A DNA stretch of 64,000 bases from Clostridiales bacterium COT073_COT-073 (GTDB lineage Bacteria > Bacillota > Clostridia > Lachnospirales > Vallitaleaceae), in NCBI GenBank assembly GCA_003858485.1, contig RQYD01000008.1, forward strand, positions 107,221-171,220, written 5' to 3'. Under the pieces are notes generated by a model. The model was given only the letters and a program-made list of their open reading frames with translations. It had not been told where the DNA came from and did no database searches. Shown here one piece after another: positions 1 through 9,719 of the stretch. A program made the position numbers and the translations under genes. Positions within the stretch are counted from its first letter, which is position 1. Each line of letters starts with the position of its first letter.

Positions 1-804
1 ATAATTATGATTTTTAAAACCCTGATTATATAAATACATGGCTGTTGTTAACACCGCCTTGCGCGGATCTCCATTTCCATTGGAAAGAGTGGCCGGTACG
101 TCAAATAACTGCATGCCCCCAATCAGAGAAGTGATTCCCAAATAAATAAGTGTTGGTTTAATCAGTGGAATTGTAATATAAAGATAGGTTTTGGTTTTGC
201 CGGCTCCATCCACCTGAGCCGCATCATATATTCTGGAATCAATGGTGGTAATTCCGGCCATAATAATAACCACAGTATATCCAAACCACATCCACCACTG
301 AATATAGGACACCAAACCAGAGGTAAATACCTGACTGTTAAAAAACGAAAAAGGTGCTCCCGGAAATTTAAGAGATACTAAAATATAATTCATCACCGAT
401 TTATTGCCATCAAACAAAAGATTAAATAAAAGTCCAATCGAGGCTGCGGTCACTAAATTGGGTAAATAAAAGACAGCCCTAAAAAATTTCATTCCTTTTA
501 CTTGGTTAAAAGTAAATAACGCGGATAAAAAAAGGGCTGTCAACATTTGCGGAATAAAATTAAAAAGCCAAATCCGAAACGAATTCCATAAAGACAGGTA
601 GAATACTTTATCTTGCAAAATTCTCTGAAAATTCTTCCATCCGACATATTTTGCTGCCGATAAGCCATCCCATTTTTGAAAACTTAAATATAAAGTATAC
701 AGCACCGGATATAAGCCAAAAATCAAAAAAGTCAAAAAAAATGGAGTTATAAAAAGATATCCGGCCCATTTTCTGTTATGACAATATTTCGTTTTCCTTT
801 TCAT
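1..804 (-). CDS. Carbohydrate ABC transporter permease, 3' end outside the window
   Basis: This is a membrane-spanning subunit of a binding-protein-dependent sugar importer. From the ATG at 804 the frame stays open for 268 codons down to base 1, so the C-terminus is missing. It starts with a basic stretch (MKRKTKYCHN), followed by a first membrane segment around GYLFITPFFLTFLIFGLYP and several more hydrophobic segments. Near residue 205 it carries YDAAQVDGAG, the cytoplasmic 'EAA-like' loop that contacts the ATPase in this permease family (family knowledge). A GGAGG-type ribosome site precedes the ATG. It lies about 220 bases behind the binding-protein gene at 1027-2376 and is probably in one operon with it. 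The sugar cannot be read from sequence. Confidence 0.9.
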   Translation of the reverse strand, partial: MKRKTKYCHNRKWAGYLFITPFFLTFLIFGLYPVLYTLYLSFQKWDGLSAAKYVGWKNFQRILQDKVFYLSLWNSFRIWLFNFIPQMLTALFLSALFTFNQVKGMKFFRAVFYLPNLVTAASIGLLFNLLFDGNKSVMNYILVSLKFPGAPFSFFNSQVFTSGLVSYIQWWMWFGYTVVIIMAGITTIDSRIYDAAQVDGAGKTKTYLYITIPLIKPTLIYLGITSLIGGMQLFDVPATLSNGNGDPRKAVLTTAMYLYNQGFKNHNY

Positions 805-985
805 ACTTCCTCCCAGAAATAAGTGTCTGCCTTTATAAACTAAGCCTGCACCCATCTTTCAATGATCACGTATTTTACCATATTAAAACTTAAAATCAAC
901 TGCTTAATACCAATTGGCATGTTACTTCTTTCTCTGTTTTATACTACAAGGTTTTACACAACCAGCGCAAACATTTATTGACAAT

Positions 986-1018
986 TGTTGTTGGTGAGCA
1001 AACTGCCCACCAACAACA
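986..1018 (-). terminator. Intercistronic stem-loop between binding protein and permease
   Basis: TGTTGTTGGTG (986-996) and CACCAACAACA (1008-1018) form a perfect 11-bp stem with an 11-base loop just after the binding-protein stop codon. No long U run follows on the minus strand. It is therefore more likely an attenuating or mRNA-stabilising hairpin, which commonly lets the binding protein be made in excess of the permeases, than a full terminator. Confidence 0.55.
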
Positions 1019-1026
1019 AACATTCA

Positions 1027-2376
1027 TTATTCAATTGTTAAATCCGGATAAGCATTCTTTACATCTTCCTTAAATTGAGCAATGGCAGCATCCTTATCTA
1101 AAACTCCAGTTGCATAGTCTTTGGTAGTTGACAGAAAAGCGCCATTGATAGTTCCATCATAGCCCGTCATCAAATCAGCCGGCAGTTTGTTCATTTGCTC
1201 ATTATAAAATACAAATGGATTCTGACCACCCAGCACCTCTTCGCCTTCTCCTTTAGCTAATGCATGATTGGCAGATTTGACTGAAACAAACTCGCCATAC
1301 TCTGCTCCATAATCTTGCAGTACCTTTGCATTCAAACAGCAATACTCCAGAAATGCCCAGGCTAGTTTTTTATTCGGACTGTCTTTATAAATCCCCAGCC
1401 ATGTGCCGCCTTTAACATATGGCACCGGACCTTGACACATTGCCCATTTTCCCTTGGTTGTATTGGCACCCGGTTTAACTACAAATTGATATCCCCAAGA
1501 TGGAAGGACATAGCAAAAAGTATCTTTACTCTCGACTGCGGCAATCCATTCCGGTGCCCATGGATCAACCCCCAAATCATATCCCTTTTCCATAATAATT
1601 TTAGCCATATCCATAAACTCCAGCATCGAATCATCGATGATTAATTTATCATCCACTACCCAAGGCTGTTTCCGGTTAGAAAACTGCATATTAAAAATAT
1701 CCTGCCAGCTGGCAAACATCTTGATATCTTTGGCTTTTAATTTTTCAGCCACCTTCAACATTTCTTCATTTGTTGCCAGCATTGCTCCTACTTCCTGAGG
1801 ATCATCGGTTCCCAGTGCATCCAGTGCTAAATCACGGCGATACATAATCGAACCCGGACTGGACTGCCAGCTAAGTGCCCTCAGCACGCCGCCGGCATCG
1901 GTACCTACACTCACAATATATTCCCATACATCTTCTGTTTTAGCCTGATACTGTTCTAAACGCAAATCATCCCAATATCCGGCTTCTACTAAATATTTAA
2001 CATAATCTGATTCACCTGTAAAAATATCCGGTGCACCTTGCCCACTGGCCAAAGTAGGTGTTAACTTGGCAATAAAATCAGCATTGGGTACTACTGTAAT
2101 ATTAATGGTAATATCTGGGTAAATTTCATTGAAGCCTTTAACAAAGCGACCTAATTCTTCTCCCGAAGACCAAATTTCAAGTGTCCCCGATAAGATTTCC
2201 GGCTTTTTTTCTGGTTGAGAAGTATTGTCTGTTTTAGAAGTATCGTCTGTACTTTTTTCTGAAGTTGTCGACTTTTCTTTATCTGTTGGCGCAGCAGGAG
2301 TAGTTGTTTTATTACAAGAAATCAATGTTAAACCAATAACCACTGTCAGAATTAATATCACTATCTTTTTACACAT
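1027..2376 (-). CDS. Extracellular sugar-binding lipoprotein of an ABC importer
   Basis: The 449-residue protein begins MCKKIVILILTVVIGLTLISC: a basic start, a hydrophobic core and a lipobox (LISC) that predicts a lipid-anchored cysteine near residue 21. A Thr/Ser/Lys-rich linker follows to about residue 65, then a domain of the family 1 extracellular solute-binding type (GTLEIWSSGEELGRFVKGF, and APDIFTGESDYVKYL near residue 135). It would capture a carbohydrate outside the membrane and hand it to the permease at 1-804. The start is preceded by AAGGAGG. The LacI-type regulator gene lies about 100 bases upstream and presumably controls it. The ligand is unknown. Confidence 0.92.
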   Translation of the reverse strand: MCKKIVILILTVVIGLTLISCNKTTTPAAPTDKEKSTTSEKSTDDTSKTDNTSQPEKKPEILSGTLEIWSSGEELGRFVKGFNEIYPDITINITVVPNADFIAKLTPTLASGQGAPDIFTGESDYVKYLVEAGYWDDLRLEQYQAKTEDVWEYIVSVGTDAGGVLRALSWQSSPGSIMYRRDLALDALGTDDPQEVGAMLATNEEMLKVAEKLKAKDIKMFASWQDIFNMQFSNRKQPWVVDDKLIIDDSMLEFMDMAKIIMEKGYDLGVDPWAPEWIAAVESKDTFCYVLPSWGYQFVVKPGANTTKGKWAMCQGPVPYVKGGTWLGIYKDSPNKKLAWAFLEYCCLNAKVLQDYGAEYGEFVSVKSANHALAKGEGEEVLGGQNPFVFYNEQMNKLPADLMTGYDGTINGAFLSTTKDYATGVLDKDAAIAQFKEDVKNAYPDLTIE

Positions 2377-2475
2377 AATTTTTCCTCCTTATATAGAAGT
2401 ATTTTAATACTTATGTTCGTTTCATCCAAAACCTTCGATAATAATTCCCATCATTTGTGTCATATAGATATTAAA

Positions 2476-3447
2476 TCAATTTTTAAAACAAACCGAATTT
2501 CCCTCCAGTAATACAGGTGCAACTGTCTTTTTTACTGGAGTTTCTCTCCCATTTAAGCGTTCCAGCAATTTTTCAGCAAGCAACACGCCCAGTTCATAAA
2601 TAGGCTGTTGAACTGTGGTTAATTGCGGTTTGGCCAGCATTTGATGCCCTAAACCATCAAAACCCATTAAAGAAATATCCTGCGGAATTAAGTAACCCAT
2701 GCTTTTTAGTTTGGCCGCTACTCCAATGGCAATCGTATCAGTTGCACAAAAAATTGCAGATACCTTTTGCTTTTTCACTATTTCAGCAGTAATCTCTTCT
2801 CCGCCATCAACACTATTGGCTGTATAAAACACCAGTTTTGGGTCATAAGTAATTCCGTTTTCAGTCAGCGCTTGCTTATATCCCTCCAGACGATCAACTG
2901 TATAATCCTTATCCTCAAACACATTTATCATGGCGATCTGTTTATGCCCCTGGACAATTAAATACTCTGTTCCTCGTTTTGCTCCTAAAACATTATCCAC
3001 ATCAATACAATCAATATCAGGAATCATAGTATGCCCAAATAAAATGATTGGCCGATTTCTATCTTTAGCATATTGTACAAATTCCTGAATTTCATTCTTA
3101 AGTAATCCCGTCACAATATATCCATCACACACATGTTCCCGTCGGCGATTTCGTAAAATCAAAAAAGAATAATACTGTTCACTAAGTACTTGACTGATAC
3201 CAGCAATCAAGTGCATCACAAAAGGGTTTGATAAATCAATATTTTCCGGAATATATACATCAATAATTCCAGAACGATTGGTTGCTAAATTTTTAGCTGC
3301 CAAATTAGGAGAATATTTTAGTTCCTGCATGACCGCCTCAATTCGCTGCCTGGTCTGATCTTTAACTGCATCCGGATTGTTTATAACTCTTGACACAGTA
3401 ATTGGTGAAACTCCAGCTAAATCAGCAACTTCTTTTAATGTAGCCAC
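2476..3447 (-). CDS. LacI-family transcriptional regulator
   Basis: The 323-residue protein has an N-terminal LacI helix-turn-helix (LKEVADLAGVSPITVSRVIN, residues 3-22) followed by a periplasmic-binding-protein-like effector domain (for example DVDNVLGAKRGTEYL and IFCATDTIAIGVAAKLK). The start codon is GTG at 3447, chosen because a GGAGG lies at the right distance upstream on the minus strand. It is the first gene of the unit with the binding protein and permease, so it most likely represses this sugar uptake system and is released by the sugar. A perfect 20-bp palindrome directly upstream (3470-3489) is a likely operator, which suggests autoregulation. Confidence 0.93.
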   Translation of the reverse strand: MATLKEVADLAGVSPITVSRVINNPDAVKDQTRQRIEAVMQELKYSPNLAAKNLATNRSGIIDVYIPENIDLSNPFVMHLIAGISQVLSEQYYSFLILRNRRREHVCDGYIVTGLLKNEIQEFVQYAKDRNRPIILFGHTMIPDIDCIDVDNVLGAKRGTEYLIVQGHKQIAMINVFEDKDYTVDRLEGYKQALTENGITYDPKLVFYTANSVDGGEEITAEIVKKQKVSAIFCATDTIAIGVAAKLKSMGYLIPQDISLMGFDGLGHQMLAKPQLTTVQQPIYELGVLLAEKLLERLNGRETPVKKTVAPVLLEGNSVCFKN

Positions 3448-3469
3448 TCTTTCCCTCCTTTCATTTTAA

Positions 3470-3489
3470 AAATGATAGCGCTATCATTT
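3470..3489. promoter_or_regulatory. LacI-type operator palindrome
   Basis: AAATGATAGCGCTATCATTT is a perfect 20-bp inverted repeat centred on a CG step, the hallmark of LacI/GalR-family operators. It sits about 23 bases upstream of the GTG start of the LacI-type gene. Binding of the neighbouring regulator is inferred, not shown. Confidence 0.75.
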
Positions 3490-3580
3490 CTGATATGATC
3501 ATAACACAATTATCACAAATTTGCAATATCCACTCGCTATTGTTTGATAACTTATTCATTCTAAGTAAAATAAAAAAATA

Positions 3581-3680
3581 TAGAGCTGTTGCAAAATACG
3601 AATTTCACACGGATAGGATGGTAAATCACCAGAATTTTACCTTATATCTTGTGTAAAAATCTTCAATTGCAACAGCTCTA
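3581..3680. repeat. 100-bp MITE-like element with 14-bp perfect terminal inverted repeats
   Basis: TAGAGCTGTTGCAA (3581-3594) and its exact complement TTGCAACAGCTCTA (3667-3680) bound a 100-bp segment that contains a smaller hairpin (GGTAAA/TTTACC around 3620-3641). It lies between the convergent end of the FAD dehydrogenase gene and the LacI operator, and encodes nothing. One end, read on the minus strand, resembles the repeats at about 52042-52085 and 53729-53767 (CTGTTGCA followed by AAGATTTT and a TATAAGATA-like block). It is probably a non-autonomous transposon remnant. It could also act as a bidirectional transcription barrier. Confidence 0.6.
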
Positions 3681-3750
3681 ATGGTTTTAAATCATAATAT
3701 TTAAAATCCAAAAAACTTTATCATCTGCTCTGTTGTCCGATTTGCAAGGC

Positions 3751-5124
3751 TTATCCCTGCATCTCGGTCATTAGTTCCCGGGCTACGAAAATGCCGCTGG
3801 CCGCAGCCTGGGATAAAGAATGGGTTACTCCTGAAGTGTCACCCAGAACATATAGCCCCTTGACATTGGTTTCTAAATGATGATCTACTGCCACATTAGA
3901 ATTATAGAATTTAACTTCCACCCCATATAGCAAAGTATCTTCATTAGCCGTTCCCGGGGCAATTTTATCAAGTGCATAAATCATATCAATAATGGCATCT
4001 AATTGACGTTTGGGAATGACCAGACTTAAATCACCCGGCGTTGCATCCAGGGTTGGTCTGGTAAAACATTGGCGCATCCGATGTTCATTGCTGCGACGAC
4101 CTCTTTCCAAATCACCAAAGCGCTGAACCAATACGCCGCCGCCCAGCATATTGCTCAGTCTGGCAATGGATGCACCATATTCATTGCTGTCTTTAAACGG
4201 CTTGGTAAAATGATTGGACACTAACAGCGCAAAATTGGTATTTTCCGTATGTCTGGCCGGATCAGCATAGCTATGACCATTAACTGTCAAAATATCACCA
4301 TAGTTTTCAACCACCACTTCACCATATGGGTTCATACAGAAAGTCCGGACCTGATCATTATACTTAGCAGTTTTATAGACAATTTTACTTTCATAAACCT
4401 CATCTGTAATATCCTTAAAAATCAAGGCCGGCAACTCTACCCGCACCCCAATATCAACCCGGTTATTCTCAGTCGGAATCTCAAATTTTTGGCATAATTT
4501 ATTGACCCAGCGCGAACCCACCCGACCGGTAGCAACAATTACTTTGTGAGCAGTAAAATTCCCTTTATCGGTAATAACTTCAAACACATCTTCCTTTTTT
4601 TCAATATCCAGAGCGGTTGTTTCAAAGCGAATGTCAACTGCATCTTTGATTTTACGATACATATTTTCGGCAATCACCAAATTACGGTCCGTTCCCAAAT
4701 GACGCACCTGTGCTTCCAGGAGATGCAGATCATGCCGCAGCGCCCTGGCTTTTAAATCACCGGCCGCAGTTGAATACAGTTTGGCATCTCCACCGCCCAT
4801 ACTCATATTGATGGCATCCACTTCCCACATCAGCTCCATCGCTTTTCCCACACCGATATAATTATGTAAATCACCACCAAAACTAGTGGTAATATTATAC
4901 TTTCCATCGGAAAAACTACCGGCTCCAAAAAAACCTTCCATAATATTATAGCGCTTACCCAACTCCTTATCGCCCTTATCTTTAGCCTCTTTGGCCGCAA
5001 TTCTGTCTTTTAAGGACAGCCCTTTTTCCAACAGCAAAACCTTAAGCGGTTTTTCTGCCCTGGCCAGTTCATAAGCTGCAAATGCCCCCGCTGCACCTGC
5101 TCCTATAATAATAATATCATACAT
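3751..5124 (-). CDS. FAD-dependent dehydrogenase (COG2509-like)
   Basis: This is a 457-residue soluble flavoprotein. The N-terminus MYDIIIIGAGAAGAFAAYEL is a dinucleotide-binding Rossmann motif (GxGxxG), and VIVATGRVGSRWV near residue 197 is a second typical flavoprotein motif. Near the C-terminus GLYVLGDTSGVTHSLSQAA is the GD box that contacts FAD ribitol, with an alanine-rich helix after it. Long internal sequences such as GGGVLVQRFGDLERGRRSNE match the uncharacterised FAD-dependent dehydrogenase group, whose substrate is unknown. It appears to be transcribed alone. The upstream gap (5125-5332) holds only a degenerate palindromic repeat. Confidence 0.85.
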   Translation of the reverse strand: MYDIIIIGAGAAGAFAAYELARAEKPLKVLLLEKGLSLKDRIAAKEAKDKGDKELGKRYNIMEGFFGAGSFSDGKYNITTSFGGDLHNYIGVGKAMELMWEVDAINMSMGGGDAKLYSTAAGDLKARALRHDLHLLEAQVRHLGTDRNLVIAENMYRKIKDAVDIRFETTALDIEKKEDVFEVITDKGNFTAHKVIVATGRVGSRWVNKLCQKFEIPTENNRVDIGVRVELPALIFKDITDEVYESKIVYKTAKYNDQVRTFCMNPYGEVVVENYGDILTVNGHSYADPARHTENTNFALLVSNHFTKPFKDSNEYGASIARLSNMLGGGVLVQRFGDLERGRRSNEHRMRQCFTRPTLDATPGDLSLVIPKRQLDAIIDMIYALDKIAPGTANEDTLLYGVEVKFYNSNVAVDHHLETNVKGLYVLGDTSGVTHSLSQAAASGIFVARELMTEMQG

Positions 5125-5179
5125 AGCATCCTCCCCATAATGATGTCCTTTTCAATCAATCCTAAGCTGCCACGCCTTC

Positions 5180-5277
5180 CGTCAATTTCCCCGCTGTTTG
5201 CTCGCCGGCCCATCCTCTCGCCACTTTTGGCACAAGCCGGTTTGCGGCACATCCCCAAAAACATGGGAAAATTAAGT
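5180..5277. repeat. Degenerate copy of the ACTCAACTTTCCCA palindromic element family
   Basis: The right end TGGGAAAATTAAGT (5264-5277) is two substitutions from the family end TGGGAAAGTTGAGT, and the left side GTCAATTTCCCC (5181-5192) is a weak partner. Between them are small inverted repeats such as GCCACTTTTGGC. It fills most of the gap upstream of the FAD dehydrogenase gene. Membership rests mainly on the right end. Confidence 0.45.
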
Positions 5278-5332
5278 TATCATCACTTATTCTAATTTTA
5301 AGTATAGCGGAAACAGGCAATTTTTTCAAGCC

Positions 5333-7924
5333 TCAGTCCGTAATTACCATGGCCTGCCGGCCAAAGGATTGAAAGCCGGCTTCAAAATTAAATTTAGAGC
5401 TTTTTTCAATGCGTCCGGTCAAGGGATCAGCATAATAAACAAAAGCATCATCAAATCCAACTATCACTACACTATGTTCCCGATAGGTAACTTCCATATA
5501 GCCATTGGCCGTATGCCAGGTAGTTGTTAAAACTTCCGGCACTGCCTGCGCCATATCCGAATTAATTACCTGAACCGGCTGTCCATTACTAACGAAAGTT
5601 AAAACCTGCCGAAAACTAACACCGGTAACATTTTGCACCCGACTGCCAAAATAACGGCGGGCAATCAGAGAAATCGGCTCAATATAAACTCCCAAGCCCG
5701 GCTCCTTGGAATTAAACATAGAACCGGCAAAGGCTTCTTTCATATCAACCTGATAACTTGGCCGCTCACCCATTACCTGATGACTATACTCTTTTAACTC
5801 CTCTGCCAGTTGAAATCGATCCGGCATTTTCGGATCATAATACGCCAGCAGCATTGATAAAGCAGTTACTTCACAGCCTCTGGGCAATTCCGGATACTGC
5901 TTGACAGCTGTAAACTGTGATATTCTGGCCTCTCTTTTTTCCCACTTACTGTCAAATAGCTTTTTTTCTGTCTGTCCATTGGCATAATAAATTTGATATT
6001 GTGAAAATTCTTTAGCCTCAACCAAAGCCTGCTGCAAGCTTTCAGCCAATATAACCATCCGGCCTGAGCGAATCAAATAATAACCCGCTTCCGGAAGTTC
6101 TGTCCAATGTAAGGATGCAGTTTTCTGCGCACCAAAAACAATTTTCTTAGGACTGGCATTAAGGACGCGCATACCGAAACCATAAAAATCCTGATAAATC
6201 CCCACTCCATCACTAATTACTTGTTTTTGGTTATCCTCACTAATTTGCTGACGAAAATCAAAGGGCTGTTCCTCAACTTTAATATAGTCGACCTTAATTT
6301 CTCCACGATGGGTCTGACTACCATACCTCCGCTCCAAAATCGGCAAAATACCCCTGTCTTTTTCAGCAAAAACCGGTAATCCGAAATATTTTCCAGTTGG
6401 TGCACGTAGCACATTTTTTTCCCTGCCATCAGGCAAATACTGAATCAAACGCTGCAGCGGATAAACGACTTCCCGGTTTAAATATTCCAAAGTGTCCGTC
6501 AGCTGATATTCCCCAACATAAATCCCCGCTTGTCCGGTGCCAACAATCTTTTGATTTTTGTCTTCCAAATAAAGGGTATAGGTCTTTTCATCAACCAAAT
6601 TATTCCATAACACTGTTTGATTTTTCTGGTCTGGCTGAGCTTGCCAGTAAAATAACAACAGCTCCCTGTCAAATCGGGCATACAGGGGAATTTCTCCCTG
6701 ATGCAGGGTATGTCCGGCTAAATCCAAAATAAAATAAGTGTCTTGCTGCACCCAAAAAATACGGGCTTCTTTCTCCTCCACCACCAAATGACGATTGAGA
6801 TACTCTTCCAAATCCGCTTCCCTGATTTCCAAAAAATAAGGAATATTTAAGTTTTGACCATCCCATTCAAAAAAAGCAACTCCCCGGTGATTTCCGATTT
6901 TAGGAAGATTATCCGTAAAAATGCCATATCCTAAAAAATAATACTTATTATTTTTCCAGCCAATCCCACGAAAATAAAGATTTTCCAATTCATCTACCAA
7001 ATAGTCATCATTAATTTCATCACGTCGGTAAAGAGTATAAATATCCTGATCATTTCCGGCATAAACCTCACTACCTTCGATCTGAACAAATTTCCCGCCA
7101 TCAATATCCCATTGCCCGCCAGCTGATAAAACTGCACTTTTTCGGGTTTTATCATAATGGCCTCGTTTTTTATTGCGAATCGTCTCCTGCCAGGTTTTTT
7201 GACCATCGGCAGTCATGGTAAACTCATAAAATTTATCCAAATATTCAAAGCCACCTGACTGACGAATGGCTGTCACCGCTTTGGCCCTGCCCTTAATGCT
7301 GCCATCAGCAGCGGCAGTTTCCACTGTCAGAGCCACCGTTCCCATCAGCTTTTCATCCTGGCGGTGATAATTATCAATTTCTTGCACTATCTCCTCCAAT
7401 TTCTGTGCGAACAACGAATCAGATTGGTAAAAGAATGGCAAATCATAATAAAATTCCCTACCCGAATGGTTTAAAATAATCCGCAATAAATATAGTTCAT
7501 TCTCCAGTAGCTGCTCTGGTAACTCCCGGAGAAAAAATGTCAAATCAAAATACGATTGTTCCCAAATGACCTGTGCATCCTTAACCCGATATAGCTTTAA
7601 ACTCGAAATATAATTTTCCCAGCTTCCTTTCACCCAAAATTCGAAACCACTGGCATTACAAACTGCTACTGCCCGCTGGTAAGACTCCGGTTCGATTGCA
7701 GTCACACTGCCGGTTATCGGTAAAACAAAATGTCCATTAAGCAGCAGTCCAAAATATGGCAAATCCATTGTTTGTCCCTCCAAATAGTCAGTTGAAATCA
7801 ATCTTTCTTCCATTGGCTTTACAATTGTTTTGTTTTCATACGCACAGCCTGTCAGCAGCACAAAAAAGAGGCAAAGAACCTCCGCCCTGATCAATCTTCG
7901 GATTTCTTTGCCTTTTATCTTCAT
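5333..7924 (-). CDS. Large surface lipoprotein with C-terminal C39-like peptidase domain
   Basis: The protein has 863 residues. The N-terminus carries a signal with lipobox (VLCLFFVLLTGC, Cys near residue 27), so it should be anchored outside the membrane. I do not recognise the long middle region (about 30-670), which is rich in beta-type sequence and aromatic residues. From about residue 675 it has a C39_2-type cysteine peptidase fold: PELPRGCEVTALSMLLAYY holds the candidate catalytic Cys, and REHSVVIVGFDDAFVYYADP holds the candidate His and Asp. The gene starts only 11 bases after the two ABC exporter half-transporters and is surely cotranscribed with them. This suggests processing of, or binding to, an exported peptide. 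Catalytic activity is inferred. Confidence 0.75.
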   Translation of the reverse strand: MKIKGKEIRRLIRAEVLCLFFVLLTGCAYENKTIVKPMEERLISTDYLEGQTMDLPYFGLLLNGHFVLPITGSVTAIEPESYQRAVAVCNASGFEFWVKGSWENYISSLKLYRVKDAQVIWEQSYFDLTFFLRELPEQLLENELYLLRIILNHSGREFYYDLPFFYQSDSLFAQKLEEIVQEIDNYHRQDEKLMGTVALTVETAAADGSIKGRAKAVTAIRQSGGFEYLDKFYEFTMTADGQKTWQETIRNKKRGHYDKTRKSAVLSAGGQWDIDGGKFVQIEGSEVYAGNDQDIYTLYRRDEINDDYLVDELENLYFRGIGWKNNKYYFLGYGIFTDNLPKIGNHRGVAFFEWDGQNLNIPYFLEIREADLEEYLNRHLVVEEKEARIFWVQQDTYFILDLAGHTLHQGEIPLYARFDRELLLFYWQAQPDQKNQTVLWNNLVDEKTYTLYLEDKNQKIVGTGQAGIYVGEYQLTDTLEYLNREVVYPLQRLIQYLPDGREKNVLRAPTGKYFGLPVFAEKDRGILPILERRYGSQTHRGEIKVDYIKVEEQPFDFRQQISEDNQKQVISDGVGIYQDFYGFGMRVLNASPKKIVFGAQKTASLHWTELPEAGYYLIRSGRMVILAESLQQALVEAKEFSQYQIYYANGQTEKKLFDSKWEKREARISQFTAVKQYPELPRGCEVTALSMLLAYYDPKMPDRFQLAEELKEYSHQVMGERPSYQVDMKEAFAGSMFNSKEPGLGVYIEPISLIARRYFGSRVQNVTGVSFRQVLTFVSNGQPVQVINSDMAQAVPEVLTTTWHTANGYMEVTYREHSVVIVGFDDAFVYYADPLTGRIEKSSKFNFEAGFQSFGRQAMVITD

Positions 7925-7935
7925 GTTTCCCCCTG

Positions 7936-9708
7936 TTATGCCCTCTGTGCCATATATAAATGATAATAATCTCCTTTTTTTTCAATCAATTCTGAATGGG
8001 AACCCATTTCCGAAATTTGCTTGTTTTTAATAAAGAAAATTCGACTGGCCTGCTTAATGGTTGACAAGCGATGTGCCACAATAAAAGAAGTTCTTCCCTT
8101 TAAAAGAGCAGTGATCCCCTGCTGAATCAGGCGCTCGGTATGAGTGTCAATGCTGGCTGTTGCTTCATCCAAAATCAAAATCGATGGTTTGGCAATCATT
8201 GTTCGGGCAAAGGCAATTAATTGCTTTTGTCCAATCGAAAGTTTAGAGCCTTTGTCGTTAATCACAGTCTCATAACCTTTTTCCAAACTCATGATAAAAT
8301 CATGAATTTGAACAGCTTTGGCCGCTTCTTCAATTTCCGCCTGCGTGGCGTCCAGTTTACCATAGCGAATATTATCGGCAATCGTACCGGTAAAAAGAAC
8401 GGTATCTTGTGTCATAATTCCCATTTGTGAGCGTAAACCGGAAAGGCCAACTTGACTGATATCCTGATTATCGATCAAAATTTGACCACTTTTGACTTCA
8501 TAAAAACGGGCCAGCGCATTAATAATGGTGGTTTTTCCTTCACCAGTCGGACCAACCAAAGCAATTGTTTCCCCTTTGTCAACTGAAAAAGAAACATTAT
8601 CCAACACAACTTTTTCACCATCATAAGAAAAGACAACATCTTTAAACTCAATTTGTCCCTCTATTTTAGGCATTTGTTTCATATTTTCCAAGTCTCTTTC
8701 TTCCGGCTCTGTATCCAGGATTTCAAACACCCGCTCAGCCGCCGTCAAATTGGAAACCAATTGATTGTAAAAACTACTTAAATTTAATATCGGCATCCAA
8801 AACATATTTATATAGGTAGTAAATGTAATTATCATCCCAATTGAAACTTCACCTTTTTGGATCAAAGGAATCCCCAGATAAAAAACCAAAAACATTCCTA
8901 TGCCCGAAGCCAAAAGTACAATTGGCCAAAATAAATCATTTAAAACCACTGCTTTAAAAAAGCTATCCTTCACCTCAAACAGCAGCCGTCCGAAATTTTT
9001 AGAGGTTTGTCTTTCAGCTGTAAAGCTTTGAACCACTGCAATCCCGGAAAAATCCTCATGAGTAAAGGCATTCATATTTGAGCTTTTTTGACGGTGCACC
9101 TGCCAGCGTTTATGGGCAAAAATTTCCACTAAGTACATTCCGGCCACCAGCAGCGGTAGGGTCGCCACTCCGGCTAATGCCAATTTATAATTAAGTGTCA
9201 TCATAATCACCAAAACGGCAATAATATTAACCGCCTCCGGCACCAAGGTCACCACTGCATTATTAAGCACATCTTTCAGGGAATTGACATCACCAATCAC
9301 CCGGGCTAAAATCTTACCTGTGGGCCGTTTATCAAAAAAAGAAAATCCCAGGCTCTGAATGTGAGTATAAAGTTCCTGTCGGATCTCTAAAAGCACATGA
9401 TTAGATACCTTACCCATTACCAAAATACGAATTCTCAGGCAAATTACCAAAATCAAATTCAAAACTACTGCAATTGCTAAAAGTCTAAGCAAACCCTGCA
9501 CATCTGAGTTTTCAATATATTTGTCAATGGCGGTCATTACCAGCAATGGATTGATCATGGTCACAACTGTTGTTACTGCCATCATCAAAAACACTAACAA
9601 AACTTCTTTCTTGTATTTAATCATATAACGAAACAAACGCCGAATGGTCAGCCACTTTGACACTTTAACGGCAGCTTCATCTTGTTTATAACTATTTACA
9701 GCTTCCAT
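7936..9708 (-). CDS. ABC exporter half-transporter (permease-ATPase fusion), second of a pair
   Basis: The 590-residue MsbA/MdlB-type half-transporter has about six membrane segments in residues 30-310 (for example EVLLVFLMMAVTTVVTMI), then an ATPase domain. The nucleotide-binding motifs are intact: Walker A GPTGEGKTT, an LSIGQ signature (KLSIGQKQLIAFARTM), Walker B ILILDEATASID and the H-loop IVAHRLST. The signature reads LSIGQ rather than LSGGQ. It would pair with the protein encoded 11 bases upstream (9720-11438) as a heterodimer, and is followed 11 bases later by the C39-like lipoprotein. The substrate could be a peptide, lipid or drug; the sequence does not say. Confidence 0.92.
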   Translation of the reverse strand: MEAVNSYKQDEAAVKVSKWLTIRRLFRYMIKYKKEVLLVFLMMAVTTVVTMINPLLVMTAIDKYIENSDVQGLLRLLAIAVVLNLILVICLRIRILVMGKVSNHVLLEIRQELYTHIQSLGFSFFDKRPTGKILARVIGDVNSLKDVLNNAVVTLVPEAVNIIAVLVIMMTLNYKLALAGVATLPLLVAGMYLVEIFAHKRWQVHRQKSSNMNAFTHEDFSGIAVVQSFTAERQTSKNFGRLLFEVKDSFFKAVVLNDLFWPIVLLASGIGMFLVFYLGIPLIQKGEVSIGMIITFTTYINMFWMPILNLSSFYNQLVSNLTAAERVFEILDTEPEERDLENMKQMPKIEGQIEFKDVVFSYDGEKVVLDNVSFSVDKGETIALVGPTGEGKTTIINALARFYEVKSGQILIDNQDISQVGLSGLRSQMGIMTQDTVLFTGTIADNIRYGKLDATQAEIEEAAKAVQIHDFIMSLEKGYETVINDKGSKLSIGQKQLIAFARTMIAKPSILILDEATASIDTHTERLIQQGITALLKGRTSFIVAHRLSTIKQASRIFFIKNKQISEMGSHSELIEKKGDYYHLYMAQRA

Positions 9709-9719
9709 TTTTTCACCCC